Positions 1-11,782 of a stretch of DNA of 64,000 nt are shown here, piece after piece. The notes under the pieces are model-generated. The model saw only the letters and a program-made list of their open reading frames with translations, was not told where the DNA came from and searched no databases. Source of the stretch: Setoptus koraiensis (Eukaryota; Arthropoda); contig CM106586.1 of assembly GCA_048013815.1 (NCBI GenBank), positions 12,648,001 through 12,712,000 on the forward strand. The letters are read 5' to 3'. Position 1 is the first letter of the stretch, and every line of letters starts with the position of its first letter. The position numbers and the translations under genes were made by a program.

Positions 1-2369
<2,369 letters not shown>

Positions 2370-3512
2370 TCAAGCATCAGTTCCGTTTGATGTGGCGACA
2401 GGTACAACATTAGCCGCGGCGACAGCGGCTGGTGTCTCTCCGGCGGTTTCTCCATCCTCTTCGTCGACCTCTTCATTATCATCGGCCTCGCTGTCTTCAT
2501 CTCCATCAACTTCAGCATTATCTCTTTCCAATTGATCAAGACGTTTGGCGAGCTCGTTCTCGTCCATGTCAGTAACAACTTTGGGCTGTGATTCATAGAA
2601 AAGATTAAAGTGATTGTTATTTGAATTGAAACAATATAAACATTTTGAAAAGAAGAGGGAAATCATAGATATTTGAGAGAGTGAACTTTTGCTTACCGCA
2701 TGCTGCACATTGAAAATTCCTCCGGCGTCTTTAATAGATTTTTCTATGGCTTTCAGAGCATTATTTAATATCTCCAATCCTTTTTCTTTATCTATTGTTG
2801 TTGTCGTGACAACATATAGTGGAGGAGCAATAAGATTAATTTTGATAGGCATATCCTCCGTGGAAAGAGCGATGCCAGCTCTAAGCGCATTTTTGACCGC
2901 ATCGATACCTTCGTAGACACAACAACCAACCTCGATATCTGCCCTGACCTTGCAGGCTTGTGGCATAAGTCGTCGTTTCATATGTGTCAATAGTGTCTCC
3001 TTGGTCTTATCATCTAACTCGCATTCATCTAGTAGAGTGGGATCATTTACAGCGGCTTTGAATATATCATATGAGGAGGCTTGCTTTTTCATTTTTTCAT
3101 CGAAACGCCAAGCTGTTTTGGTGTATAGTTCCTCCAATTGATCGTCGGACGTATAGCCAAGAATTTCGGCAACATGACGTAAAATACTATTGACTGCCTT
3201 GCCTTTGGCGAATTTTTCCTCACATCTAACAATATCCTCCGGCGAGACACGCCGCTTCGACAAGTCAATATATCCTTTCTCTTTATCTACACGAATAACA
3301 ACAACGCATTCACTTCTTCCCACTCGTATCAATTTGTTGATAGATCTTATACGTCTCCTAGATAGCTCGGATAATAATATCATGCCCTCGATATTGTTGT
3401 ATTCTAGTAAATGCACATAGGCTCCCATTTCGGCAATCTGCCTAACATTGACCATGACCACATCGTCAACCTCGGGGAATTTTTGTTTATAGAATCTACA
3501 GGTCAACGGCAT
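2370..3512 (-). CDS. EIF2S1: eIF2 alpha, translation initiation factor 2 subunit 1
   Basis: Regulatory subunit of eIF2, which brings initiator Met-tRNA to the 40S ribosome. The N-terminal S1 domain (residues about 15-90) carries the stress-kinase target loop [12 protein letters not shown], with the phosphorylated Ser at residue 51. A helical domain follows, then the alpha/beta C-terminal domain (NVQ...PKVVTD) and an acidic tail. Exon 1 is 3512-2697 and exon 2 is 2585-2370. The 111-base intron (2696-2586) is a multiple of three and contains no stop in the reading frame, so the gene looks like one open frame of 380 codons. The splice sites (GCG|GTAAGC and CACAG|CCC) and the family alignment show the real protein is about 343 residues. 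The tail after the acidic stretch is Ala/Thr rich. Confidence 0.96.
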   Translation of the reverse strand: MPLTCRFYKQKFPEVDDVVMVNVRQIAEMGAYVHLLEYNNIEGMILLSELSRRRIRSINKLIRVGRSECVVVIRVDKEKGYIDLSKRRVSPEDIVRCEEKFAKGKAVNSILRHVAEILGYTSDDQLEELYTKTAWRFDEKMKKQASSYDIFKAAVNDPTLLDECELDDKTKETLLTHMKRRLMPQACKVRADIEVGCCVYEGIDAVKNALRAGIALSTEDMPIKINLIAPPLYVVTTTTIDKEKGLEILNNALKAIEKSIKDAGGIFNVQHAVSKSSLSQISMISLFFSKCLYCFNSNNNHFNLFYESQPKVVTDMDENELAKRLDQLERDNAEVDGDEDSEADDNEEVDEEDGETAGETPAAVAAANVVPVATSNGTDA

Positions 3513-3715
3513 TCTGAATTCGTAGTCAAGACGGCAATTCCAATATGGCTCCGTTCACTAGTAATGATAAAAATAATAATAGTAATAAAGACAATTATTA
3601 GTCGTAATTGGAGATATTAAACCAAAATAAATATAAATAATAATAATAATGCATGTAGTATCAAATACGAGTTTAGTTTAGAATGGACGCAGCGCACACC
3701 AGCGCACAACGACGG

Positions 3716-3743
3716 AAAGCGCACATCGCACGGTGTGCGCTTT
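3716..3743. repeat. Inverted repeat with 10-base arms in the eIF2 alpha promoter region
   Basis: AAAGCGCACA and TGTGCGCTTT pair perfectly around an 8-base spacer. The motif GCGCAC recurs just before it. It could be a paired transcription-factor site or a cruciform; function is unknown. Confidence 0.6.
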
Positions 3744-3778
3744 GTGCTCCCCCCATCCAGGGCCCCCTTTGTAACATG

Positions 3779-3789
3779 TGCGCATGCCC
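3779..3789. promoter_or_regulatory. NRF1-like site TGCGCATGCCC
   Basis: Matches the core of the NRF1/Ewg palindrome (YGCGCAYGCGCR) with the last half degraded. It lies 267 bases upstream of the eIF2-alpha start codon. Confidence 0.4.
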
Positions 3790-4322
3790 AGCGAGCGTGA
3801 TGCCGTATTGGCCGCGCCGATGCGAGGATTCTTCTGAAGAATCTTTTAAGCGCCTTGATGACATGGTGAAATATGAAATATCCAAGGATGGCAGGACCAC
3901 GAAGGCATGGTAAGCGCTGACATTCTTGTTTTAGTGTCATTTAATATCGATGACCAAACAATGAGAAATCAAATCAACGAGAGTGCCGCGAATTCTCTGT
4001 GTGCGGTGAAAACCGGAAATAAAAAAGTGCTATCAAAAAGTTACCGTATATCCAGAAAACACACGCAATATATTCTAGTTTTTTTTGCCTTTATTTTGTA
4101 TGAAAACTAGATTGAGAATAGCCTAGCTAAAATTGTTGCCATCGACAACCATACTCGAGCTTCAAACAACGCCAATTAAAACTCTTGATTACTCCGAGAA
4201 CATAATTTATAATTTTCTTTCTTCTGTGAATCCCACCATCAACTTGTGGTCAATATGTTTTTTTTTTCGAATATTGCTTTGCTCAAGTAGTGTTGATGGT
4301 TGTTGTAATGAGTAGATTGTAA

Positions 4323-4637
4323 TCAATATCGAGGAGCTGCAGGAATTCGATTTGCCAACGAGGGTCTTCTTGGCAAAGTGGCCGTTGGTGCATCTGTTGA
4401 GGTAACTAGGGGACGATCGTACGCACCTACAAATATGCTTCTAAGTAGTGTGATGTATCCATGTACCAATCTGAGATTTTGTCTAATAAAGCTCACTGTT
4501 GGCTCCCAAACATGAGTGCCTTGTCCTGCGGCGCCAAAATTACCATTTTCGGCGTGCCCTTGACAATTGGCAAGACCAATCAAGACAGACACACCGATAA
4601 CAGCTAATAAGATGTTTGTGCTGGATAATTGTTTCAT
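4323..4637 (-). CDS. Small secreted protein, unrecognised, 104 residues
   Basis: The start was chosen at MKQLSSTNILLAVIGV, about 55-60 bases downstream of a TATA box (4692-4698). The open frame continues further upstream, but that would put the start before the TATA box. The first 25 residues form a classical signal peptide ending at ANC|Q. The mature part is about 80 residues, Gly/Asn rich at first, then hydrophobic, with a Pro/Arg/Ala-rich tail, and has no cysteine pattern I recognise. A possible splice donor (GTAGGT) lies inside the last third, so the true C-terminus may differ. Likely a lineage-specific secreted protein; no function can be assigned. Confidence 0.45.
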   Translation of the reverse strand: MKQLSSTNILLAVIGVSVLIGLANCQGHAENGNFGAAGQGTHVWEPTVSFIRQNLRLVHGYITLLRSIFVGAYDRPLVTSTDAPTATLPRRPSLANRIPAAPRY

Positions 4638-4691
4638 TGTTGACTCGTTAATTCTTTGTATAACTTCACTTGAAACTCTTGCTATGACAGA

Positions 4692-4698
4692 TTTTATA
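4692..4698 (-). promoter_or_regulatory. TATA box of the small secreted protein gene
   Basis: TATAAAAT on the minus strand, about 55 bases before the chosen ATG at 4637. This spacing leaves a short leader and rules out the upstream in-frame ATG. Confidence 0.5.
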
Positions 4699-5405
4699 CT
4701 GAACAACCCAGAATATTTTCAGACCTCTTAACATGAGCGAAAGACGAATTCTGACTGTCGCATCTGTCTTGACGATTCACTATATATATATATAGATTTT
4801 TGCTCACCATGAAGGTTGGTGTCGTGTAATTTTAGAGTTTATCATCCAAAACATCTGCCAGACAATTGTGGTTAATTTAGATGAGGGACAAAACTCAACA
4901 GATTTGATTATGCGGTAACTTTTTGGAATGCTACAGCATTGACCCAAATGCTGATCATGCTGGAAGTGCCCTTCTAATATAACTTCAAATTAAATCATGA
5001 AATTCATCACAGGAAAGAATTTCATTGATTCTCTTGTAAAGTTTTCTCATGAGCGAGCTCACCGCCCGCAGCATTGGTAAAAAATTAAACTGTGCACATG
5101 CGCCTTGCATTGAAGGTTCATGACTGGAATTCGGATCAGATGATTCACGAAAAATTCTGATAAAGAGTTGTTGACAACAAGCATTTGATGTCGGACCTTT
5201 AAATCGACGACCGAAATTCACAATTATCCATTGGATTTTGCCTGCTTACAATAAGACTTTGGTAAACATTTAGCTAGAAAATTAATTCAATAGGATCACT
5301 TGTGCCAACTCAGCACCATCACATTTGAGCTCATCAATTATTCATTCGGTTTTATATATTAATAGATTGGAGGTTATCAATAGATATCTAAATATATTAC
5401 CAGAC
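4699..5405. other. Intergenic, no gene recognised
   Basis: AT-rich, with a (TA)7 tract at 4781-4794. A 78-codon minus-strand frame at 4985-5221 has no family resemblance or splice support. Confidence 0.5.
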
Positions 5406-6092
5406 ATGAGAATTAAAATCAGATCGTTGCAAGGGGAAGAGTACAATGTAAATGTAAGTGATAGAACTGTCACGTTTTAAAACGTAAAAAAACATTTATA
5501 CTATTTTCAAAATTTCCCTTGAGGCCATCTGTCACTGACAAATATCTACTCTCGATCATTTCTATCTATTATAACTTGACTGGTATTGATGACAAATCAG
5601 GTTGAGGCTGACCAGCTGGTTGTAAATATCAAACAGCTAGTCAGCGAACAGATCGACGTACCGGTAGAGAGACAAAAGCTGGTTTACAAAGGCAGAACTT
5701 TATTAGACTCCAGCTGTATCAAAGAGTATAATCTAGAGGAAGATTGTAAATTGAATTTATTAATTTTGAAGGTCACACCCACCGTTCCATCCGTATCCCT
5801 TTTGGCACCTCATACCAGACGATCGACCACAGACCAATCAAACCAGGCCACAACCTCGAATGACAATCATACGAGGAATGCTAAGAGAGATGAAAAGAGT
5901 GATTTCCAGAAATTGATTGAACTCAAGTTGTCAGCTCACTTTGAACCATCTGTTGTAGACAAAATTATTATGGCTTTGAATGAGGAAATTAAGGATGATA
6001 TAAAATGCTCTAGTTTAGATGATCTTGAACGACTGGCCAAACAAAAGTTGAACATTGGGATAGATGCGACAGACAATAAAATAAGAATATAA
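5406..6092 (+). CDS. UBL4A: UBL4A/Get5-like ubiquitin-like protein of the tail-anchored insertion pathway
   Basis: UBL4A bridges the BAG6-GET4 complex and SGTA, handing tail-anchored proteins to the TRC40/GET3 insertase. Exon 1 (5406-5453) encodes MRIKIRSLQGEEYNVN. Exon 2 (5601-6092) continues in phase 0 after a 147-base intron (AAT|GTAAGT ... CAG|GTTGAG). The N-terminal ubiquitin-like fold spans residues about 1-75 (KQLVSEQIDVPVERQKLVYK, then LNLLIL). A Ser/Thr/Asn-rich linker follows. The C-terminal TUGS/Get5 homodimerisation segment (about 120-165) matches the family pattern: LSAHFEP...VDKI, then SSLDDLERLAKQKL. Total 179 residues, slightly longer than human UBL4A (157) because of the linker. 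Confidence 0.85.
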
Positions 6093-6484
6093 GTGTATTA
6101 TACAACATCATGTAAATATTCTGTGGATCTAATCTCAATGAACTCAAATAGTAGGATATTTTTATTTGAATATAGTGGATCGTTATCATAATCCATTATA
6201 GCGATCACTAGAAAGAAACATTTTCAAATCAAAGCGCTCTCAGTACAACCAATTAATAGATAGGTTGATAGGTATTCTCTTGACTTGGCTTATTCTCTTG
6301 ACCCAATCATCTCATTTTATTCAATCCGATCAACCGAGAAACTTGAGGATCTTTGTGTGCTCGTGAGATGAGACAAACGATAATACTTTGATATATATAA
6401 CTATATATATATATAAAAGTTGAAAAGTTTCAACCTAAATCCGCTGTACCAATATTCGTTTGAGCATGTTTATATCCCTCACTT

Positions 6485-6515
<31 letters not shown>

Positions 6516-6680
6516 CTCTACCTATTAGAAGAGATTAAATGTTGACACCGTCTGGGTGAACGATTCAATTTATTCAGACTTAGGTTTATATTATGATATT
6601 TTTTCAGATAGATATCGAGACATTTGTGAAAGTTCTACTGATCCTTCAACTGATGCCGTACATTAGCTGATATCATTTTA
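6093..6680. other. Intergenic with TC microsatellite
   Basis: Convergent 3' flanks of UBL4A and the secreted gene on the other strand. AT-rich with TATATA tracts near 6390-6415 and a (TC)13 run at 6493-6519. No gene seen. Confidence 0.6.
6493..6519. repeat. (TC)n microsatellite
   Basis: About 13 uninterrupted TC units in intergenic DNA. Confidence 0.9.
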
Positions 6681-7205
6681 TCATTCGAATGCTTTCGCCA
6701 GTTTGTCATTCACTTGAAGAAACTTGCTAACACCACGGTCTTGCATGAGTGACATAATGTAAGCCCGCGTGTCATATCTGTAGTGGCCACCATCTCTTTT
6801 CTCTGCATCCTTCAACATTTCAGAGGTAGGGTATTCGATCTTTTCAGCTGTTGCGGTTGCTGGGTTTTCCAGAATCGTGGCCAATCCATAAAAGTAGTCT
6901 GATACTTTCTCTTCGGCCTTGGCAAGCCAATCCTCTTGCTCCTGTCTCACCTCCAAATCAATTTCGAAATTCGCCTCAGGTGCATACTCATCCAATTGTA
7001 GCGACCCCTTAACATAACCAATATGTTAGATAAGGACACCCGAAGGACAATTTTCTTTCACATAATTGACCGCCGCTGCATACTTTTGTTGATCCAATCT
7101 TACAATGTTTCGTGACCATGACTCGCAATGAGATAAATCTTCGTTTGCGTTAGCCGTCACAACTAACAATGCGAGAATGGCTAGATTGAACAAAATTGAA
7201 TTCAT
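6681..7205 (-). CDS. Secreted protein, unrecognised, 142 residues, two exons
   Basis: Exon 1 (7205-7104) encodes signal peptide MNSILFNLAILALLVVTANA and SHCESWSRNI. Exon 2 (7007-6681) continues GSLQLDEYAPEAN and ends KLAKAFE. The sequence between them stays open in the same frame for 25 codons and then meets TAA, so it could be taken for a broken gene. However, it is bounded by a good donor (ATT|GTAAGA) and an acceptor (TTAAG|GGG) with a CTAAC branch-point-like motif about 20 bases before it, and 96 bases is a typical intron here. The mature protein is acidic and helical (EVRQEQEDWLAKAEEKVSDY) with a single Cys. No family recognised. Confidence 0.6.
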
Positions 7206-7357
7206 TTTTAAAGTTGTTCGAAATTTTCTCTCGTCGCTGTTACCAGAAATCTGCAGGATGTCACTGTTAACAATTTGGAATTATCGTAATTTAGCAGAAG
7301 CCTATCGATTGCCAATATCAAGTGAGAGAGTGGTTAAGTGTGAACTATTTTCGAGTC

Positions 7358-7365
7358 ATTTTATA
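7358..7365 (-). promoter_or_regulatory. TATA box upstream of the 142-residue secreted protein gene
   Basis: TATAAAAT on the minus strand about 155 bases before the start codon at 7205. The spacing is longer than ideal unless the leader is about 120 bases. Confidence 0.35.
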
Positions 7366-7499
7366 CGCAGCACCCAATGAAAGAATTTCTCTTCTTCTCA
7401 CAAATTCAGACAAAAATTCCTAATTTCGAACACTCATCTCTCATGCGTCAGATCTCATGACAGTAGTCAAATACCATCGCGTCAGCCGTCAAAGCAACT

Positions 7500-7721
7500 T
7501 CATTCGACATCACATACCGTATATATATATATTTCGACAAAATATCTGATCCAACATGGATATTGCCAAAGACGCTCTCCTTTCCCAAATATTTCGAAAA
7601 ACAAGGTGACATTCAGATCATGCGTCATGTTCGTTGCCACCCATACTGTCTGGCTCGCCAGACACAACATCGAATAGAGTACGAGCAAGAAGAAAGAGTA
7701 AAAATAGTTTGGCCGCTGCAA
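7500..7721 (-). CDS. Possible small secreted or membrane open frame
   Basis: A 73-codon frame that begins MQRPNYFYSFFLLVLYSMLC, which looks like a signal peptide, followed by an N-glycosylation sequon (NMT). It ends in low-complexity IYIYT and may be cut by a donor (G|GTATGT) near its end. No homologue recognised and no downstream exon located, so it could be chance. Confidence 0.22.
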   Translation of the reverse strand: MQRPNYFYSFFLLVLYSMLCLASQTVWVATNMTHDLNVTLFFEIFGKGERLWQYPCWIRYFVEIYIYTVCDVE

Positions 7722-8444
7722 TAAATAAATTACGCGGGGAACTGTAATTAGTATTGTTCTGTGCGTTCATGAATAGCCGAAATCTCGTAACTCCGTAATT
7801 TATTTATGTTGTAATTATGAAGTTTGACCCAGTGATAATTGAATCTAAATTACTTTTCAAACTCACGTGATTAGGTGGAATGTTGTAGTTTGACAGATTA
7901 CTCTAGTTTGCAAGTAGTTCATAGCGGTCACTTAATTTCATGGAAAGAATTGCTTTGCCATACATATAGAGGGGATTGAAACATGATCATTGAATCCTCT
8001 AGATCATCCGTTCTGACATCTTCACAGTCGATTACGCATGTAACGATAGAGACCTCACGTACATCTAGAATCAGGTACTATTGCGTCCGCCCTGTTCATT
8101 TGGCCTAACAAGATATTTTTACTAATTTGCAATCAAAATGCATCAAATCATAATCCATAGTCTACTATCTGAGTACAGTTGTGTACTATATAAAATCAAG
8201 TGCGATATCAGAAAAGAACATAAGCGATAGAAAGTGGTCGAACGAGGAACGCACTTCTAATGTGATGTTCCAGGCTTGGGCAGCACTATAATTGTAACAC
8301 TAGCTTACTAATCTACCATTTTTCGATGCTGAAAGAGTCTCATCTAACGCTATCCAGTCAGTGAATAAATGTGTCTGTCGACCCAGCGCTAAATTCGCTT
8401 CGATTGTCGTCCATTTCAAATGCATTTCTGTTTAACCTCAGTCG
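7722..8444. other. Intergenic, no gene recognised
   Basis: AT-rich flank at the 3' side of the tetraspanin gene, with no open frame of interest and no repeat family seen. Confidence 0.5.
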
Positions 8445-9849
8445 TCATGCATCTCGGATCTGTTCATGATTGTTGGATGAACCATTTGTGTTTAAAAGAG
8501 GTCCTCTGATAAAGTTCTCTCCACTGACATCGCACTTTGGTTTTGGCTTAGGTCGACTGCTAACCATAAACAACTCAATCAAATCAATTCCTATTAAAAA
8601 TGATAATCCTAGTACCATAAATGATAGACAAAACGTTATAATGATACTTCGATTGCAAACGATTCCTGCCAAAATGTTGGCACAAGTCTGGAAATACAAT
8701 TAATATGTTAGAAAGAGCTTTTATTAGTTGATAGCTTCGGTCACAAGGAGCAGTCAACTGAACTATGATGGCTCTGATTATGCTTATCATTATTAACGAG
8801 CGAAAGATCCATTTCTCAGAACGGATAACCGATTCGATCTAGATTATCTGGATATTTACCTCTTTGTGGACTATCATATCGAATGTCAGATTACTGTAAC
8901 ATGATAAGGGCAATGTGTGTAAATAGTTCGCTTTATACCATTGTTCGTCGCAACATTTGAACTTTGATTAAATTGAGATCATTTCATGAGTCTGGCGAAT
9001 GTTTGACTGTACGTTTTTCATTTCAGAATTGTTTTCAAAACTTCAAAGCATCTTATAGACTTACATGTGTTTGAATTATGTCGAGAAATTCCAGAGAGAA
9101 ATCATTCGTATATTTCCTTTTCATGTGTCCCTTCAATTCCGTATTAAATTGTATCACCATCTATTGATTTAAAGAAAGTTTAAGATATAACAGTAGGTTG
9201 AGTTTTCTCTAACTGAAATGATGGTGATAACCTGATTAGAAATAAACTCTTACTTACACTGGACCATCTTACTGTAGTGGATACAAGTTGCAAGGCCACT
9301 ATACCTAAAACTACCAGGATTATCTGTACTATGGTTTTCTGATATTCTCAAAAATTAAAGTAAAAAGTTATCTACTGATTAGTTGACCGGAAATAGAGCC
9401 ACTGTAGAATTATCATATCAAAAGAACTCACCGACAGATTAAAATTGTAAGACTCTCTCCACTTTTTTCTTGTCACCATAATCGCATTACAAACTGGTAT
9501 TGCAAGAGTTAATAAGGAATGTATAGCCATAAAGAAGGTATTGTAATAATAACGACTTAAACCAAGCTGACGACGAAATTGATACAATGGACCATCGAAG
9601 AGAAACGGTCCAAATGTCAATATTAGTGTTATGATCGAAGAAACCTGAGATAAAATAACACGATGAAAAAAAGTCACCTCCATTATGTAGCATAATTGTA
9701 AATAGAAATGAATTGAAGCATTAGCAATTGATTTGATTCTGGCATAAATATCTACTTACAATTAACGCAACATTAGATAAAGAATAACATATGTCAATGT
9801 TATGTTTCCTTTTTCTCTTTAATTTTAGTTTGGGTCTGTCCATATTCAT
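8445..9849 (-). CDS. Tetraspanin, divergent, six exons
   Basis: Four-pass membrane organiser. Exons on the minus strand: 9849-9760, 9644-9432, 9338-9259, 9160-9065, 8961-8860 and 8687-8445, nearly all joined in phase 0 at GTAAGT-type donors; total about 274 residues. A basic N-terminal tail (KLKLKRKRKHN) leads into TM1 at the exon 1/2 junction. TM2 is in exon 2 (SLLTLAIPVCNAIM), TM3 in exon 3 (VQIILVVLGIVAL). Exons 4 and 5 form the large extracellular loop with the tetraspanin Cys pair (FKCCDEQW...LPLSCYS), and the last exon supplies the final loop Cys, TM4 and a cytoplasmic tail. The usual CCG is CCD here. Topology and Cys layout make the family call good; the subfamily is unclear. The exon 3 boundary may be off by a base. 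Confidence 0.78.
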
Positions 9850-10644
9850 TTGCGATTTGTTCGAATTTCTAAGCGGATAGTTTTCATAATAAACTCAAAG
9901 TTTATGTAAGTGAATGATTCTATCAAGGAACATAGATTTGTGCAATAGAGATCTAAAGTATATAGTCTAGTTTGCATATTGTTGCTGCATTATCGCAGGT
10001 AGAGAAGAGAAATGATAATAAAAGTTTCGTTTAGTCACAAGAAAAGATGCCATTTATAATATGCGTGACTACTCCGTTTGTTTTCAACAGAACAAACTCT
10101 GATCTAGTTAGAATTATGGTATGCAGTTACTACGTTAACGACATGCTTCGTTAATCAAACAAGATAGCTCACATTGTTTGTTGGCGAATCGCTTTATCAA
10201 TTTCATCAATACAATAACCTCACTTGTTGTTAGTCATCAAGTAACATCACTATAAAGCACGTTGAGCTAATTAAGCCACAATAACACTAAATCTGATAAA
10301 TGTTGGCCAACTATATTGATGTATGACTCAGTATAAGAGCGTCATCGACAAAGTTATGAGCTCGATATGAGAAATTTGAGATCGACGAAGCGTCCTGTAA
10401 TAAAAGATGCGAGTGGCTACTGGTCACATCCATCAGATTATTGTTTGGGTAATGCCTCATTGTTTACATTGTCAATTGCATTGAGATTAGATAGACAGAA
10501 AAAACTTTCGACTATTGAGTGAGTCATTCATCAAAGAATGAATTAATCGTGTTAAAACATCTCATGAATAATAGTAACGATTTTATTTTTATACTAACAA
10601 GCGTGTACAATCTTAATAGAGCACCAAGTGACGAATTATGTGAA
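9850..10644. other. Intergenic, no gene recognised
   Basis: AT-rich 5' flank of the tetraspanin gene and 3' flank of NDUFV2. A plus-strand frame of about 50 codons at 10368-10521 starts 35 bases after a TATAAG motif and ends at a GTGAGT, but no partner exon could be shown. Confidence 0.5.
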
Positions 10645-11376
10645 TCACAAGTCCGATCTTACTCCAAATCCTCTTCCTGTAGGCGGCTCAGTTAAAGATG
10701 TTAAGCCTGCTCTGGGTTCACACGAGAATCTGCCACCTCTCGGTCCTATCGTCGGTTTTTTACCCGCCTTCAGATCGTTTATGATGTCTTTCACATCGTC
10801 CGGCTTGAGATCCTCATAGTAGTCATCATTGATTTGGATCATTGGCGCATTCACGCAAGCGCCTAAACATTCAACTTCGATTACTTTAAAATCTTTATCA
10901 TCCTTACAAAGATCCTTACAGATTTTGTACGTTTCTTCGGCTCCACGTAGCATACAGGGCGTTGTTGTACACACTTGTACAAAATATTTACCTACTGGTT
11001 GCCTATTGAACATTGTGTAGAAGGTTGCCACTTCGTAGACCCTCATCCTGGGCATTTTTAGATATTCGGCAACATAATTCATGGCCTTTAGAGGTAACCA
11101 ATTATTGTTTTGACGCTGTGCTAAGTCCAATAATGGTATAACCGCCGCGGCTTTGTGACCTTCAGGATAAATTGCCACAATTGACTCGGCCCTTTTCTGG
11201 TTCTCTGGTGTCCATTGAAATTTTTCGATATCAGGTACATCCTCGGCACTTACTGGAGCATGTGAATCTCTCTTTTGTTGTTGTAATATGTTCACTGTCG
11301 GTAATGATAAGCGCTGGGAAACGATAGGCGATAGGACACCAGGTAAGCGACCTAGACAATTGGATAGATTCATCAT
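10645..11376 (-). CDS. NDUFV2: NDUFV2, 24 kDa iron-sulfur subunit of mitochondrial complex I
   Basis: Part of the NADH dehydrogenase module of complex I in the mitochondrial matrix; it holds the 2Fe-2S cluster N1a. The single-exon frame gives 243 residues, the family's usual length. A mitochondrial-type N-terminus ([13 protein letters not shown], basic and low in acidic residues) precedes the conserved thioredoxin-like fold. The four cluster ligands are visible as CTTTPC (first pair) and the CLGAC segment (second pair) followed by [30 protein letters not shown] and [12 protein letters not shown] are diagnostic. It sits head-to-tail behind SNX27, about 400 bases apart. Confidence 0.96.
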   Translation of the reverse strand: MMNLSNCLGRLPGVLSPIVSQRLSLPTVNILQQQKRDSHAPVSAEDVPDIEKFQWTPENQKRAESIVAIYPEGHKAAAVIPLLDLAQRQNNNWLPLKAMNYVAEYLKMPRMRVYEVATFYTMFNRQPVGKYFVQVCTTTPCMLRGAEETYKICKDLCKDDKDFKVIEVECLGACVNAPMIQINDDYYEDLKPDDVKDIINDLKAGKKPTIGPRGGRFSCEPRAGLTSLTEPPTGRGFGVRSDL

Positions 11377-11782
11377 GGGTGCAAGGTTTATGATAAATCC
11401 CCGTATTGTTTTAGTTATATACGAACGACAGCTCTGAGGCCTGATGCGAGTTACTGTAGTTTAATTGAGTAACTTCGATTATAGTTGTCAGATCTACAGA
11501 TTGTATTTTGGTATATATTGTGTATAAATACAAAAACATGTGATTGAAATGCAACAAAACAAATAAAATAGTATTGCGCCCTCTAGTGGAGGTCACAAGT
11601 CGATTCAGTTGATTTATAAAATAAGGAAGCCGAACATGAAGTGACAGTGAGAATGAAGCTTGAATTGTTGTTCTTTAATTTGACAAGAGATTGTTTCGGT
11701 AGTTTCATATATATATGTATATATATTTATTTTGTGAATGTCAATATATCATGATATGATCAGTCGGATCCACAATACTAAC
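11377..11782. other. Intergenic between NDUFV2 and SNX27
   Basis: About 400 bases holding the NDUFV2 5' flank and the SNX27 3' flank. It has a TATATATG-rich stretch near 11710-11730. No gene seen. Confidence 0.5.

Larger units (their letters stand above)
3513..4322. other. eIF2 alpha upstream region, no gene recognised
   Basis: A GC-rich, CpG-containing segment (about 3683-3850) lies 170-340 bases upstream of the eIF2-alpha start, with AT-rich sequence on both sides. It contains five copies of GCGCAC or its complement, a perfect 10-base inverted repeat and an NRF1-like site. A 76-codon open frame crosses it on the plus strand (3683-3913) and ends at a possible splice donor (TG|GTAAGC), but I found no downstream exon or family. 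I read this as the promoter of eIF2-alpha, possibly bidirectional. Confidence 0.5.

Noticed and set aside
6681-7205. In-frame TAA inside a secreted-protein frame, suggesting a broken gene or stop read-through
   Set aside because: The TAA lies inside a 96-base stretch with a good donor (GTAAGA), a branch-point-like CTAAC and an acceptor; removing it keeps frame, so it is an intron.
10368-10521. Short plus-strand frame after a TATA-like motif, ending at GTGAGT
   Set aside because: About 50 codons, no homologue, and the only compatible next exon would be antisense to NDUFV2 coding sequence.
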